From Dichetophora obliterata (taxonomy: Eukaryota > Arthropoda > Insecta > Diptera > Sciomyzidae), in the NCBI GenBank assembly GCA_963920525.1, contig OY986435.1, forward strand, positions 297,762,708 to 297,826,707: a DNA stretch of 64,000 nucleotides, in the 5' to 3' direction. Under the pieces are notes generated by a model. It did not search any database. It was given only the letters and a program-made list of their open reading frames with translations, and was not told the DNA's origin. This document shows positions 10,354-22,885 of this stretch, piece by piece; positions within the stretch are counted from its first letter, which is position 1; the number at the start of each line of letters is the position of its first letter. A program made the position numbers and the translations under genes.

Positions 10354-12064
10354 GACTCCTTGCCGATAGTTTTAAAACCGGCGCCTCTTCCTGCAAGGAT
10401 GAAAACGAGAATCTAGTGACAGATGTCCAGAGTACACTGACGTTATGGAGGGAACACTTCTCTAAGCTTCTAAATGGCGACGCAAACAACAATCCCGCCA
10501 ATACAGATGATATTCCGGAAACCCCAATTTCGGATGACAACGTCGAGGTTCCGCTGCCCGACTATGATGAAGTTCTGACAGCTATAGTTCGGCTTAAAAA
10601 TAACAAAGCCGCGGGATCTGATGGCTTACCTGCTGAGTTGTTTAAGAACGGAGGCGAAGCTCTACTTAAATGCATTCACGAGCTTCTATGCAGAATATGG
10701 TCGGAAGAATGCATTCCGAACGATTGGAATCTCAGTGTGCTTGGCCCAATTCACAAGAAAGGCGATCCCACTATCTGTGCCAATTACCGTGGGATAAGCC
10801 TTCTTAATATCGCATATAAGGTCCTGTCGAGCGTTTTATGTGAAAGTAAACGAACTGATCGGACCTTATCAGTGTGGCTTCAGACCTGGAAAGTCCACCA
10901 TCGACCAGATTTTCACGCTATGACAAATCTTGGAGAAGACTCAAGAAAAACATGTCGACACCCACCATCTTTTTGTCGACTACAAAGCCGCCTTCGACAG
11001 CCCAATAAGGAAGCACCTGTACTCCACCATGTCTGAATTTGGTATTCCTGCAAAACTAATACGACCTTGCAGGATGACACTGAGCAACACCAGCAGCGCA
11101 GTTAAAAACGGGAAGGACCTCTCCCCACCATTTACTACCAAACGAGGTTTCAGACAAGGTGATTCCTTATCGTGCGACTTTTTCAACCTAATGATGGAAA
11201 AGATCATCCGAGCTGCTGATCTGAGACGTAGTGGCACAATATTCTATAAGAGTGTTATGCTGCTTGCGTATGCTGATGCCATCGATATCATTGGCCATAA
11301 TACGCGCGAAGTCAGTGCAGCATTTTCCAGATTAGAAAGAGAGTCAAGTCGAATAGGTCTGGCAGTGAATGCAGATAAGACGAAATACTTAGTGTCAACA
11401 AACAAACAGTCCCAGCGTCCTGGAACTCACGTTACCGTTGACAATACCTCCTTCGAGGTAGTGAAGAACTTCATTTATCTGGGATCCAGCATTAATTCAA
11501 CCAACGACATCAGCATTGAGATCAAACGAAGAATAACTCTTGCCATCAAGTGTTACTTTGGGCTCAGTAGGCAATTGAGAAGCAGAGCCCTCTCTCGACG
11601 AACGAAAATCACGCTCTATAAATCCCTCATCATGCCCGTCCTACTTTACGCATCACAAACCTGAACGCTGAGCAGTTTAGATGAAAAGACTTTAGGAGCA
11701 TTCGAGAGAAGGATTCTTCGTAAGATCTACGGACCAATCTGCGTCAATGGCGAGTACCGAATACGGTGGAATGATGAACTGTATGAGCTGTACGCTGACA
11801 TCGACAAAGTCAAGCGCATTAAAATCGAGCGGCTTCGCTGGCTTGGTCATGTTCAGCGCATGAAAGACGATGCTCCAGTGAAGAAAACATTCGATTCGGT
11901 ACCCAGCGGCGGTCAACGCAGAAGAGGACGACCGCATCTTCGTTGGAAAGACCAAGTAGAGGACAACCTGACGAAGCTTGGAATTTCCAAGTGGCGCCAG
12001 CAAGCGAAAGACAGAAATGGCTGACGCAAATTCTTAGATGAGGCCAAGACCGACATACGGTTGT
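10341..12064 (+). pseudogene. LINE reverse transcriptase with frameshift, stops and YADA active site
   Basis: Reverse transcriptase blocks appear in order: K-A-A-G-S-D-G-L-P near 10605, N-Y-R-G-I-S-L-L near 10783, then after a shift near 10845 G-F-R-P-G-K-S-T, V-D-Y-K-A-A-F-D near 10976, R-Q-G-D-S-L-S near 11153, and Y-A-D-A at about 11269-11280. In active enzymes the last block is Y-A-D-D, so the second catalytic aspartate is replaced by alanine here. In-frame stops lie near 10920, 11662 and 12022; the last two sit where the family has tryptophan, consistent with TGG to TGA changes. The enzyme would copy element RNA at the nicked target, but this copy cannot work. Confidence 0.85.
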
Positions 12065-12093
12065 AGCGCCAACTAAGTAATTAAGTAAGTAAG

Positions 12094-14741
12094 AAAATTG
12101 TTATATTTTATTATGAATAAAATTCCCGGATTAAGGGCTTGGAATTTTGGGACTAGAAATTAGTTTGGGATTCGAGATTACGGTATTGAAAGCCCTAGTA
12201 CTGATAAAGCTTTGTAGATAATCAAAACCTCACCTGTCGAAAATTCTCGTTGCGGGTCTGCTGTATGATATTAAAATGAGTTTTTACAATTAAAGTCACC
12301 ATTCCGTAACAATTACATATTTTTACGTACATATATTAAGCTATACAAGTACTGTATAATACTGTTTAACTTTTATGAAAACACTTCCCCTTCTACAAAT
12401 GTAATTTTTTTATGTAAACTTATTTTAACTTATATACTCTCACATTGTTGCAACTTCTTATAAAAAATTGAAGGTACCTTAGTTTTGTGTATGATAAAGA
12501 AACAATTTTTAATGGAATGCCATACACTCCGTTGCCAACTCAAAGCTATTCGCAACAACTTTAGAATTATTTCAATTATATGCAAATTTCAGTCAGGCAA
12601 AACGCATGAGCGTGTCATGGAAGAACTACTGCACAAACTGCATTGTTTGCAGCATGCTCGTATACTGAAATTTGAAAAGAACCAAATACTTAAAAGTAAA
12701 CACTAGTCAACAAATTTTGTGTTTTTTTTAGAACTTGGAAACATTTCTAGACTAGAAAATAATGCGATATTACTTGTGGTTGAGTTGAAAGAAAGTCTTA
12801 TGATTTCAAGCACTTAAATTAAATTAGTAAATATTTTCTCCTTTAAAAATTAAAAAACACTAAAATGGATTTCTAGAAGTCATTTTGAAATCTGTGAATA
12901 AAAAATTAATGTAAAGAAATGATGGAATTTTCAGAAAAGTTGTGTATAACTTCAATGACTATTGATATCAATGTAAATGGCAAACAAAGCTTAGAAGTAC
13001 AAACTAAAAATATTCATTCTCTGAGCATCCGCATAACAAGTATTGTGAAAAGACAAAAGCTTCTGGCCATATTTGGTGGGCTAAACGGTCACACAGGCTG
13101 CATTGCACAAGGTATGAGTTGAAGAACATGTCAGTTGATTAAATTTATTGTTTTTCTTTGCAAATTGTTGCCCCTGGAAAGTCCAGTGACTTGGATCAGG
13201 GCAGGTCCTTCATAAGCAAAACGAAGCAACACACACACACATTTTAAACAGTCAAACTCACACACAAACACAGTGATATATGTCGAGGTCCGGTGCGTTT
13301 ATCCGACGTTGCCTGCTTGGGGCTCATTTGGTGAAGCGTGTCTTTTGAACAATGCCCGCGTATCAGGCGAGAACATGATTCGTTGGAATTTTATTAGGCT
13401 TGCTTGTCGCATGAACCCAAGTATTTGGAGCGTACGTTGTGGGCGGTGAGCCACCACACGATGGTTTTTTTTTTACAGCATAAATTGACTGTTGGTTGTT
13501 CTAGCTTGTTTTAGTTATTGTTGCGCCTTAATGACATGCCTCTGCTTTCGTGCCGTTCGTTTTTTTTTGTGTGTAATTATTGTTGTTATTTATAATTGTT
13601 ATCGTACTGGTACTGCGATTATGGTGTTGGTTCGTTAGTCACTTGATTAGATTCGCCATTTTTTGCTTAACTTATTATTTCCTGCTTCGATAAGAACGAC
13701 AACGGTGACGGTTAAATGGAATGTACTGAGTTTTAGTGTTGAAAACTTTCAGAAATGTGCTACAAATATAATATTGTATTGAGCAATTAGGTTAAAAAAA
13801 CTATTTAAAAAATAAGAATATTTTCAAAATACATTTCAGTTAAAATTGCGAGCTATTTTCGAGGAAGTTTGAAATTCTGCTACATGACAGTTTAAGCTTT
13901 GATTCAGCTTCTTCATAGCTTGCTACAGAAAGATATGTCTTTAACGATGCCATAGTTTATATTAAGTCTGTTGTAAGATTTTTGCATACTAAAAATTTAA
14001 AGTCAAAACAGTCTTGACTCAATATTTCCAATTAGGAAGTGAAAGTCCGTGCTTGGAAACTGTAAGCTTTAACTTCTACTAAAGCTTTAACTTCCACTTC
14101 CGCCAAAGAAACTGGTGTCGCTAAGCCTGAAAAAATTGTTTGTGTTCATTTATATCATCACTTATCACTTATTCATAAATGATTCCGATTACAAGCGCAA
14201 ACAATGTCAAGTATGGCGAGTTCATAGAATGCTTTGTGAAGTTGCATTAGCCATTGATTTATATGATCAATTTACATAGATTCCGATAGTAGTAAAATAA
14301 ATGTACCAGAAACAAAATTTTGTTCTAATTTTTTCTAAAGTCTCATTGAATTACCTTCGATGCTTCTAGAACTTAAATAGAAGTCATAGCGAGTGCTTTG
14401 CAAAGCTGTAATTATTAGCCAATACAAATTTTTCAATACCCACTTAACAATACAAAGCTCAACATAAGAGTGATACCTGTAATAATTCTAAAAACAAGGA
14501 CTAGAGTATTGTAAGTTAAAAAAGCGAACTTTTGTATATACACCAAATATTCTTACACAAGAGGATTTATTGTATAAAGAGAAATAATATAAGTAATACT
14601 GCATAACTCTTTGGTAATTAAATTCATTAAAAATAAACAAAAACAAAACACATTTTATAAAACTTTTACTTATATTAAAATATAGCAAATCTTACGCGAT
14701 AAAATCAAGTAAACACTTTTCGAAATGAAACGAAAAAATAT
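12094..14741. other. Spacer with CA-rich repeat and a GC-richer block, no gene recognised
   Basis: Mostly AT-rich. Short frames at 12485-12706 and 12919-13122 resemble nothing known. A CA-rich stretch lies at 13229-13270. Bases about 13270-13455 are visibly GC-richer; one plus-strand frame stays open for about 65 codons there, with no family match recognised. TTG/GTT-rich DNA typical of dipteran non-coding sequence follows to 13640. Confidence 0.5.
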
Positions 14742-15215
14742 TTATTCAACATTAAGCACTAAGTCAACAAGTTTTTGGGTACAATCAGGTGAGATTTTAG
14801 ACCACTCTTCTCGTAATGCGATCTTTAGGTCTTCCTTGCAAGAAATCTCAATTTCTTCGATTTGATTGTCAAGATGTAACGTTTAGAGACTGCGGTGAAT
14901 TATTAGCAACCCTAGGAGTTCGATAAAGCAACCAGTTCTTCACAATTTTGAACAAATTTGTAGGGTCATTGTCGTGTTGGAATATCCAATTCCGTGATAA
15001 GCCCAATTTCTCTACACTGAGGTCAATATTGTCCCGCAAAATTATAAGATAGGCTTCTGTTTTAATTGTTAATTTGATAAACACGAGATTACCAACTCTT
15101 GATGCCGACACATAACCCCGAACAATAACAGAGTCTACACCTTGTTTAATTGTGTTAGTAACACACTTATAATTGAAGGCTTCACCATATTTGCATAGGT
15201 TTTGACGTAGAATTA
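14742..15215 (-). pseudogene. Tc1-like transposase, C-terminal fragment
   Basis: The minus-strand translation contains G-V-D-S-V-I-V-R-G-Y, then V-G-N-L-V-F-I, then W-I-F-Q-H-D-N-D-P, matching the Tc1 block Q-x-D-N-D-P with the second catalytic aspartate of the DDE domain. A later segment E-E-W-S-K-I-S-P-D resembles the Tc1 C-terminus and ends at a stop at 14742-14744. In between, a frame break near 14870 disrupts the region that should hold the third acidic residue. The N-terminal DNA-binding half is absent. Inverted ends were not identified. Confidence 0.7.
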
Positions 15216-15729
15216 CGTCTTACAGCGCGGTTTGTATGGGGGTCATTTTCACAAATTTTTTCAAAGTGATATTTGACACTTTGGGGTATACCTACAGCCT
15301 TTAATATTCATCTTAAAAAGAAAAAATACGCCAAAATATCAGTTTTAGTGGGAATAAAACGAATATCTAAAAAAATAGCAAAATCTAAGAAGATGAAAAA
15401 TTCATATAATCGTATGAGAAATGCACAAGCTCCTTAGCTGCTTATGCTGTTTTTAAGGTTGTTGCTGTAGTTGTGTTTGCTTGTTTTGTTCGTAATCACG
15501 TCGTTTGTTGTTGTGCTGCTTTTGTTATTGTTGTTATTTATTAATATGTATGTAAAACATACATATATAAATACACATCAGCTGCTTTAATTTTTTTCCG
15601 TTTCCCAGATAGCCCATCGGCTCGGTTGAAAACGGTGTGCACTTTTAAAAGCACTGAAGCGGACCGTTTCGTTGTCAGAAAACTATTCAATGTGTGTTTC
15701 ATATAAGCGTACCATATATAAAATTGTAT
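15216..15729. other. Spacer, no gene seen
   Basis: AT-rich and TTG/GTT-rich sequence (15440-15545), with no coding signal. Confidence 0.55.
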
Positions 15730-16131
15730 ATTAATGTTGATTTTCTATGATTTAATAAAAATTCTAAATTTTTAATAGCTTAAATCATTCTTAGTTTTAG
15801 ATACAAATGCTAGTTGTTTGATACTTAAAAATCGTTCAAATTGCAAATAAAATTGAGCTTTAGGTCAGGTTAGAACAATTAATTGCTCTAACGAATTTTT
15901 TCCAAAGAAACAACAACAGCAACATTTTCAATATGAAAAGGAAAACATCACTAGCTTATTAATTAGTTATCTGTTTGATTAAAAAGTTAGAGCAGTTAAT
16001 TGTTTTTACCTGACCTAAAGCTCAACAAACGATTTTTAACTATCAAACAACTAGAATTTGTATTTAAAATCAAAAATTATTTAAACTATCAAATATTTAG
16101 AATTTGTAAGTCAAGGAAAATCAACATAATA
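15730..16131. mobile_element. Foldback element with arms of about 180 bp (copy 1)
   Basis: Left arm from about 15730 (ATGTTGATTTTCTATGAT) to 15892, and right arm from about 15985 to 16131, are inverted copies. Landmarks are TTGAGCTTTAGGTCAGG near the loop and CTAGTTGTTTGATA in mid-arm. The loop of about 90 bases contains a CAACAACAGCAAC run. A second copy lies at 25129-25482. Non-coding. Confidence 0.7.
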
Positions 16132-17558
16132 AATAACAAAGTCATATAGAAAACTTTAATTTGTATATTCATTTTATTGGTTGTTAAATAATTGTAACCT
16201 TTTCTTAAAATAGTTTTTATTAAGTTGCAACAATAAACTAAAGAATAAACGGCAACTCAACTGATTTAATGCATATTTCAGAGTTTTTTGGCCAACGGGT
16301 GAAAAAGAGAGGGAAAAAAGACAAGAACAAACGACGCATCAAGCGAATATGGCATAAATTTAAATTCGAATCTTGATAAATATAAAAAAGGACTTTACAT
16401 TTATATAGAGAACAGTTTAAAGGTACCAAAACATGTCGTTTTCATACCAGCAAATCAGACGCTGCCGTTTTAAGTACCGTTTAGCTGGCACAGTAACATT
16501 CATGGCTTGTTGGGTTGTATGCAATAGAGAATACTGATGCATGTAGCTAGAGAGCCAGTATGTGGCTACAAAAAATGAACTACTACTAGCCAAGGTTGCC
16601 AGTTAAAATTTAAATCAATTAAGACAAAAAGTTTCTTTTTTTACAATAACATAAATGAAATAAAACAAAAATTACCATTGTAAAGATAAACAAAAAAGTT
16701 TCTACCGCAATAAAAAAATATCAAAAAAAAAAAAAAAAAATCTCACGATCATTAAAAATTACCACAAAAATAAAACGCGTTTTAAAAATACCACCACAAA
16801 TTCCATATGCATTTAAAATTGCCATACAAATCTCATTCGCATTAAAGAATACCACAATTTAAAAAAACATTTAGAAATACCACAAATAAACTTGGCTTAC
16901 TAAAAAAGAAAAAAAAAATGTAAGAAGAATATTACCAAACTCCCACGGAAATTTAAATAATACCCCGCTGAATTTATAATACCAGCAAAAAAATATCATG
17001 CTGAATTAAAAAATTTAATAGGAATTCCCAGAAACACAAATTCCTTAGAGCAACTAAAAATTACCACGAATGGGATTTTTCCCAACATAACTGGCAACGT
17101 TGCTACTAGGTGCTGATTTTGTTGCTTTGGTTCTGCAAGTGCTGCAAAGGGCCGTTTTTCACTCGGCAATTCTATGAGCAATAATTGCCTTTGCCGCAAG
17201 TAGTTTGTTGACTACTCGGGTTTAAAGGGACTTTCGTAAGCCCCCTCATGCGGGCGAATAATCCACAAACTGCTTGCGTATGTATGCATACTACTACGCG
17301 AATTCGCGCATGCGTTACTAAGCATGCGTTGTTCTTTAAAAACTCCATTTATTTTTTAAATAACATAATAAATTCGAATTATTAATATTATGCATTATAT
17401 TTTTTCCATATTAAAAATTTATTTTGTTAACTAAAATTTTAATGTTAAACTACTATTAAAATATACATATATGTATATGCTCTTTACTACAAAACATATA
17501 AATAATTCAAATTTACCCATATTTATTTCCATCAATTAAACATAACTTTGAATTACAT
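16132..17558. other. Spacer with a degenerate ATTACCACAAA repeat
   Basis: Bases about 16690-17070 carry many imperfect copies of a roughly 25-35 base AT-rich unit with a core like AAAATTACCACAAA. A pure A run sits at 16724-16740. No gene is supported. A short frame at 16996-17199 crosses the repeat and is not convincing. Confidence 0.5.
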
Positions 17559-17561
17559 TTA

Positions 17562-17825
17562 CAGCCCTATTCTGGATAATTAACAAATTGTTAACCAGTA
17601 TTTTAAATATTTCTATGTGTTTGTTGTTTTCAATACAAAATTTAAAGCTCAAAAAACAAAATTTTTTAATTAAATTGTCAATAACTAGAAAGCAGTTGAC
17701 AATTTTAATCAAATTTTTTTATTTTTGAGTTTCAAATTTTGTTTTGAAATAAAAAAATTACAAAAAACACATAGAAATATTCAAAATACTGGTTAACAAT
17801 TTGCTAATTTGCCAGAATAGGGCTG
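17562..17825. mobile_element. Palindromic MITE with TTA target duplication (Harbinger/Tourist-type)
   Basis: The 264-bp element is almost a perfect foldback. Both ends begin CAGCCCTATTCTGG, and both arms later share GTTAACCAGTATTTT and ATATTTCTATGTGTTT. TTA occurs directly on both sides (17559-17561 and 17826-17828), the three-base target typical of PIF/Harbinger elements. It is non-coding. The assignment rests on the TSD length and sequence. Confidence 0.75.
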
Positions 17826-17999
17826 TTAGTTTTAACCAACAAAACAATTGAAAAATAACAGCAAATTCATCACCATAAATATCAAATGAAAACTTTTTAT
17901 AAAACAAAACAAATTTTTACATGAATTAAATTGTGAGCTTTTTATATCAGGTAAGTTTAAAGAAGGATAACAACAACAAATTGTTTTTGAATAATTTTT

Positions 18000-18600
18000 A
18001 TTTAGAAGACGAAATACTTTAAAAAAGTTTTGAAGAATGTACATGAAAAAAACCAGAGTTTTTCTCTATTACTGTATAAAAAGGAATTCTACGTCTATAC
18101 TTATGATACTATCGAAACTGTGTTTTTTTTTTAACACCAAATATATTAAATTTACTCTCGACAGAAAAAAAAATTTTTTTCCAAAAAGATGGAGCGTAAC
18201 TTTCATATTTTTTTGGTATAACTCATGCGCTAAAACTGGTTGACTTTTGATATGCAATACTTCTTAAGTGGTTTTCTTCCATGTAAAACATTTTTTTTTA
18301 GTAATCTTCTTATGGTGCTAGCACTTACAGGCTTACCTGAAGTTTGTGAAATTAGTTCAGATATTTTTGCTGCACTAGAACCCGGATTTGCCTATACTTT
18401 TCTAACTAAGAGCTATTATATCTGTTCAATTAGGACGCTTTAGTCGCCGTTCTCCAGGCAAATTCTCCACAGTATGATATTTGGAAAATATATCTATTAT
18501 CTTTTTATTGAACAGTGATTTCTTTCAACCATTTCACGCAAGGATTTGCCTTTTTTATTTAAATCTGTTATTTTCTGACGAGTCTCCATTGAAGTTTGTT
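18000..18600 (-). pseudogene. Tc1-like transposase, N-terminal fragment, badly decayed
   Basis: Minus-strand frames show pieces of the Tc1 paired-type DNA-binding domain: G-E-R-R-L-K-R-P-N followed by S-A-A-K-I-S-E-L-I-S, then V-S-A-S-T-I-R-R-L-L-K-K (about 18310-18350), then G-R-K-P-L. Further left, a block like F-F-C-R-E-x-I-x-Y-I corresponds to the S-D-E-S-K-F start of the DDE domain, but its first catalytic acidic residue is not recognisable. Stops and frame breaks are frequent. It lacks the C-terminal half, and the remnant at 14742-15215 lacks the N-terminal half; they are too far apart and too diverged to say they are one copy. Confidence 0.6.
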
Positions 18601-18660
18601 TTCAATTGTAAATTTTCTATTCGATTAAGTATTTTTAAGGCAATTGACTAATTTGACGCT

Positions 18661-20226
18661 AAGAATTTAAGGTCATAAGACTACTTTAGTACTTTTCTAC
18701 AATACAAACAAAAAATAAGAAAAGAGCTTTCACTATTTTAGAGTTTCAACGATTTTTCACATATAAATGATACCACTTTTTTGACGCATAAATATTGATA
18801 TGTTTTCATTACGATCGTATTTTTAGATTGTTGTTGCATATTTTTACCAAATATTTTTCAAGTAAACTCAACTGAAAAGAGGTGCTCATTTTATTATTCA
18901 ACTTTTAATTGAAAACTAATAGTGACTTTGAAATATTTCGTTTAAGAAAATATAATTAAGTTTTTACTTTATTTTGACGCTCACAGTAGTTGTAGACACA
19001 AGAAATTTCCACCATAAAGACGTTCCTGCAACTATTGTTTATGTAGTATTCTTAAAACTTGATTTTTGTCTCGATAAATGCGATTTAAAGGAATCTTATT
19101 TAAAAATGTCTTTGCAAACAAATTGAAAAGTTTTGCTATTGATTTACATTGTCGTGACTGGCTCCACTGACTCCACCGGCCAACCATAATTAACAAAGCG
19201 AACACGCTTCATAACTCTCCCTACTCTCCCGCCACTACCACCCGAAACACATCACATAGAGCACACCAAGGACACAGGCAAAAAAGTTGTTGTTAAAGTT
19301 TTGAATTAAATTTGAAACGCGTTCTTTCTTATGCGACTTATTCTTATGCGAGTGCTTTTTTTTTCTTTAACTGAAATGCAAATAATTTCATAGATATTTT
19401 CTTTTTTATTACTATCTTATTGCAAAAAAGTGTGACTTTTGCGCCATTTTATTTGAACACCAAAAAATAAAACTGTAAAAAAACTGTAAGTGCTTGAAAA
19501 GTTGAATAAAGATAACAAAAATGCAGTAGAAGAAAGAAAAACGAAAAACTAAGTTTGTATGGGCTGTAAAGAAAGGCTACAAGGTTACGGAGAGAAGTGC
19601 TCTGAAACCGAACTTTGCAATTGATAACTTTTAAGTTGAAGAAGTTGTATATAAAAAAAGCGAAAACATTCATTGGTCCTTTGCTATGGCCAAGAAAAAA
19701 AAATATATATGAAAGATTCTCTGACTAAGAAAAAAAAAAAAAAAAATTCAGAAAAACAGTTTAGAAATGAAGTGAAACTTCAGCATTGCCAATTGATAAC
19801 CTTTGCAAGTTTTTTAAAATGGCGCACATTATTCAAGAACAACCAGTTTGACTTGAAACAAATTTATCTCTAATGATATTTTATTCAGCTTATCTTTATC
19901 AGCTTAGAAATAAAAATTTATCTTGTCTGTTTTATTTTCTCTCCCAGAAACGTCTCTTCAATATTAAAAAGCATGTATAAAAGGACATGTTTTCTTTTTT
20001 TCTCGAGATCTTTTTTTATCTTTTTTTAAAATGAAAAGTCCTCTTTAATTTATTGGGAACAAAATATATCTATCAAAAAAATTTACTAAAAATGCACACA
20101 GAGAAATTTGCATGAAAAGTTTCAACACTGGTTTGCCAGTTAACAGCTAAATGGCAATGCTGAACGCTATCCCTGAACAAATGTTACTTAACCCTTGCTG
20201 TGATCACTATATTTTGCCTACGTTAT
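18661..20226. other. AT-rich spacer, no gene seen
   Basis: No coding signal. The short frames at 19449-19873 are low complexity. Confidence 0.55.
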
Positions 20227-20250
20227 GTGCCCACTATGACGATTTCGTCC
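20227..20250. repeat. Isolated copy of the 2039-2245 MITE terminal repeat
   Basis: GTGCCCACTATGACGATTTC and the next four bases match the terminal repeat of the element at 2039-2245 with one or two changes. No partner terminus was found nearby, so this is a solitary or decayed end. Confidence 0.5.
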
Positions 20251-20698
20251 TAGTTATTTTTTCACTCCTTTACAGACATCGGTTAATCCTAAATGTATTT
20301 TGAAGGTTTAGTTTTAGGTTTAAATGAAACAAAAAAAGAAAGTTTTGTTCAAAAATATTTGTACAATATTGCGCAATTAATTTTGGGGCACTCAAAAACG
20401 AGCATTTTTTAAAATTCGATAAAAAATTTATATCTCTTGCTGTAACTAATATTAAGAAAAAACACTCCAGGGGATTTTACTTGATATATAGATTTAAAAA
20501 AAAAAACCTGCCGAAACTTGAACAATATATCTTATGATTATTTAAAAGCATGGTCCAAAGAATTTAAAAAATTTTCAGTTTTTGCATGGATAAATTTAAA
20601 TAAAATACTTAACTGCGTAAAACGTACACAGTGGACCGACCCAAAAAAAGCAAAGGGTTATTTTTGAGACATGTTGACCTTCGGATCGGTCTAGTATA

Positions 20699-21898
20699 CG
20701 GGTTGCTCAATAAATTTCTAGAATAGATATAATAAATATCATATTATGGCTTAAAATGCTTTTTTATTATTTAGTATATTCTCCCAGAAGCTCAATATAC
20801 TTCTTCCAAGGGTTTTTTAAAAAGTGAATCCCATCGCTGTAGTGTCCTTTCGCAAGGTCTTCAAAATACCCTTCTATCAATGCTTTTACCTCTTCTTTTG
20901 ATGGAAATATTTTTCCACGCATGCATTTTTTGAGATGTGAGAACAGCTAAAAATCAGATGGTGCTAGATTTGGTGAAAAGAATGAATGTTCCAACAATAC
21001 GTACTTTAATTCACTGACTTGTCGCGATGATTTTGCAGAATTACTATTTTCTTCTGCAAACCGGGTCTTTTTTCACGAATCTTTGCGTCCAGCTGCTCCA
21101 AGAGGTTTTAATAATATTCAAAATTAATTGTTTTCCCATAACCCACCAACAAAATTCCTTTTGCATTCCAAAAAACTGATGCCAAAACCTTCTTTGCAGA
21201 TTTTTGAACACGAACTCGCTTTGGAGCAGAAGTACCAGGTTCACACCACTCTTTAGCTTCTTATTTTAATTTAGGATCATAGGACGACGTATAAAATCCT
21301 TTTAATCCTTTTTAAACCGCTTCAAATGTTGCTGAGAAAATCTTATTTGAATGTGTTTTTGGTCCATTGTTAGCAAATGGACTCATTGTGCACATGCATT
21401 TTTTAAACCCAAAACTTCACTTGAAATATGGCTTACACTGCCATCTCTATTGAGATGTTTGCGGCTTCTACTAAATTTCTCCTTCAATCGACTATCTTCC
21501 AAAACCATATACTGTATTAGCTATGATTTCTGGTGTTAATGCACTTTTGGACGTCCTTGACGTGGATTGTCTTCAAGACTTGTACGAACACAGTTGTACA
21601 GTGTTGCAAGTGAAAGTGTAGAGTACTTATACTCTTCAAAATAGTTCTTTATGAATTTCTTTTGGTTGTACACCTTTAAAAAATGAAAATTCATTCACTG
21701 CACGATACTTTATTTTTTCCATATTAAAAAAAATACTGTTCACATTTTCTTTGTACAGCTGTAAAAATAAGACTGAGTTGTCAGATCTACATGACACTTT
21801 ACAGGTGTTCATAAGAATGTCGTACCATTTTTAGAAAAAAAATGGCGGACGTGCTACCGTAATTTATGTGTGAGTCTAGAAACTTACTGAACAACCAT
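20699..21898 (-). mobile_element. mariner-family DNA transposon, about 1.2 kb, both ends present
   Basis: The terminal inverted repeats are GGTTGCTCAATAAATTTCTA on the left and GGTTGTTCAGTAAGTTTCTA on the right (reverse complement), matching at 17 of 20 bases. The element is flanked by TA at 20697-20698 and 21899-21900, the mariner target duplication. It carries a decayed transposase gene on the minus strand. The right end is 27 bases from the start of the next element (21926). Confidence 0.85.
20767..21722 (-). pseudogene. mariner transposase, frameshifted
   Basis: The start codon is at 21722; the first residues M-E-K-I-K-Y-R-A-V and later F-K-G-x-x-P-K-E-I-H match mariner N-termini. The C-terminus, on the minus strand at 20767-20935, reads K-C-M-R-G-K-I-F-P-S-K-E-E-V and ends G-E-Y-T-K before a TAA, a typical mariner ending. 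Between them, T-P-E-I-I-A, R-V-R-V-Q-K-S-A-K-K-V and G-I-L-L-V-G-Y are readable in different frames. The last block normally holds a catalytic aspartate (L-L-V-D-Y), which is glycine here. Stops and frame breaks leave it inactive. Gene length fits a family norm of about 345 codons with some loss. Confidence 0.8.
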
Positions 21899-22611
21899 TA
21901 TAGCATTAAGCATAAAATTAATAATGGTATTCACTTCATTATTTAAGCCCTGCTAACTGGCTAAACTTAACAAATTTGTTAAGTCCTGTCAAAATTTTGT
22001 ATGGGAAAACACTTAGCAGTTTGTTAGGAAGTAAACAAGGTCAGCACCGTGTTTTTGTTTAGCAGATAGGCACCATTTGTTAAGTCGGAAACGTCAAACT
22101 TATTGAGTGTATTGATCAATCGTTTTGGGAATGAGTTCTAACAAGTACCAAATTATTTTTGATTTGCAGTTTCAAAGTCTAAAAACTGCCTTTTGTAAAG
22201 GGGTTGGAAGAGATTTAAATTGTTTCAAAGTTACTGAGTAGCAAATGTCTCAAAAGTGTTAACGCACTGTAATATAAAAATTAAAATACATTTTTGGTTA
22301 CAAAGTACTGGTTACACGAGTTTGTGACGAACCTTTCCGGCCGAGGTATCACTCGCCGGTGTCCAGGGTTCGTGTCTCACAAAACAAAGCCCCGCTGTAG
22401 GAATCAAACAAAAAAAAAAAAACTCACGCTTAAGTTTTTTATTCAAACATAAAATGTTTCGTTTATTGCTATTAGCAAAATTTTTGTTATATCTTAAAAT
22501 TACTGTGTCTTAAAATTACTTAATGGTTTATTGTAGATATCAGAATAATCAAAAGAAACTTAAAAAGAAATCATTGATGTTAAACAAAACCAAATTGATC
22601 TTAACACTATG

Positions 22612-22885
22612 GCTGCGAGGGTTAAAAAAATTCACCTAAAGACATCTCGCAGCACGAGGCTAACTAAAACTATCGAGAACTGAAATAACCTAAATTAAAA
22701 TGTAGCAAGTTACCGCGCGGCGCAGCCGAGATATAAAAAAAATCACCTACAGACATCTCGGAAACGCATTCAACAGTGGGTGGATAACTATGTTGCGGGA
22801 ACGCGTCGACGAGTTAATTTGATGTAGCAAGTAACCGAGCACGGCGCAGCCGAGATATAAAAAAAATAACCTAAAGACATCTCGG
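22612..22885. repeat. 124-bp tandem repeat with conserved hairpin
   Basis: Two units of 124 bp (hairpins starting at 22726 and 22850), and a diverged upstream partial unit (22612), share an A-rich loop with ACCTA(A/C)AGAC. The stem is CCGAGAT/ATCTCGG in the two full units and GCTGCGAG/CTCGCAGC in the first, so the stem pairing is kept although bases differ. Confidence 0.65.

Larger units (their letters stand above)
9474..12093 (+). mobile_element. 5'-truncated non-LTR retrotransposon (RTE-like / craniofacial-development-protein-2-like EN-RT)
   Basis: The element is truncated at its 5' end, starting inside the apurinic-like endonuclease domain at about 9474. It continues through reverse transcriptase to a C-terminal region with R-R-L-R-W-L-G-H-V (about 11836-11856). 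It ends in short TAAG/TTAAG repeats (12074-12093) rather than poly-A, as is usual for RTE-type LINEs. Base composition is clearly GC-richer than the flanks. At least two frameshifts and several in-frame stops inactivate it. Clade placement rests on remembered family features and is moderate. Confidence 0.85.

Noticed and set aside
21044..21244. 66-codon minus frame as a separate gene
   Set aside because: It is one shifted reading of the mariner transposase region; mariner motifs appear in a neighbouring frame.
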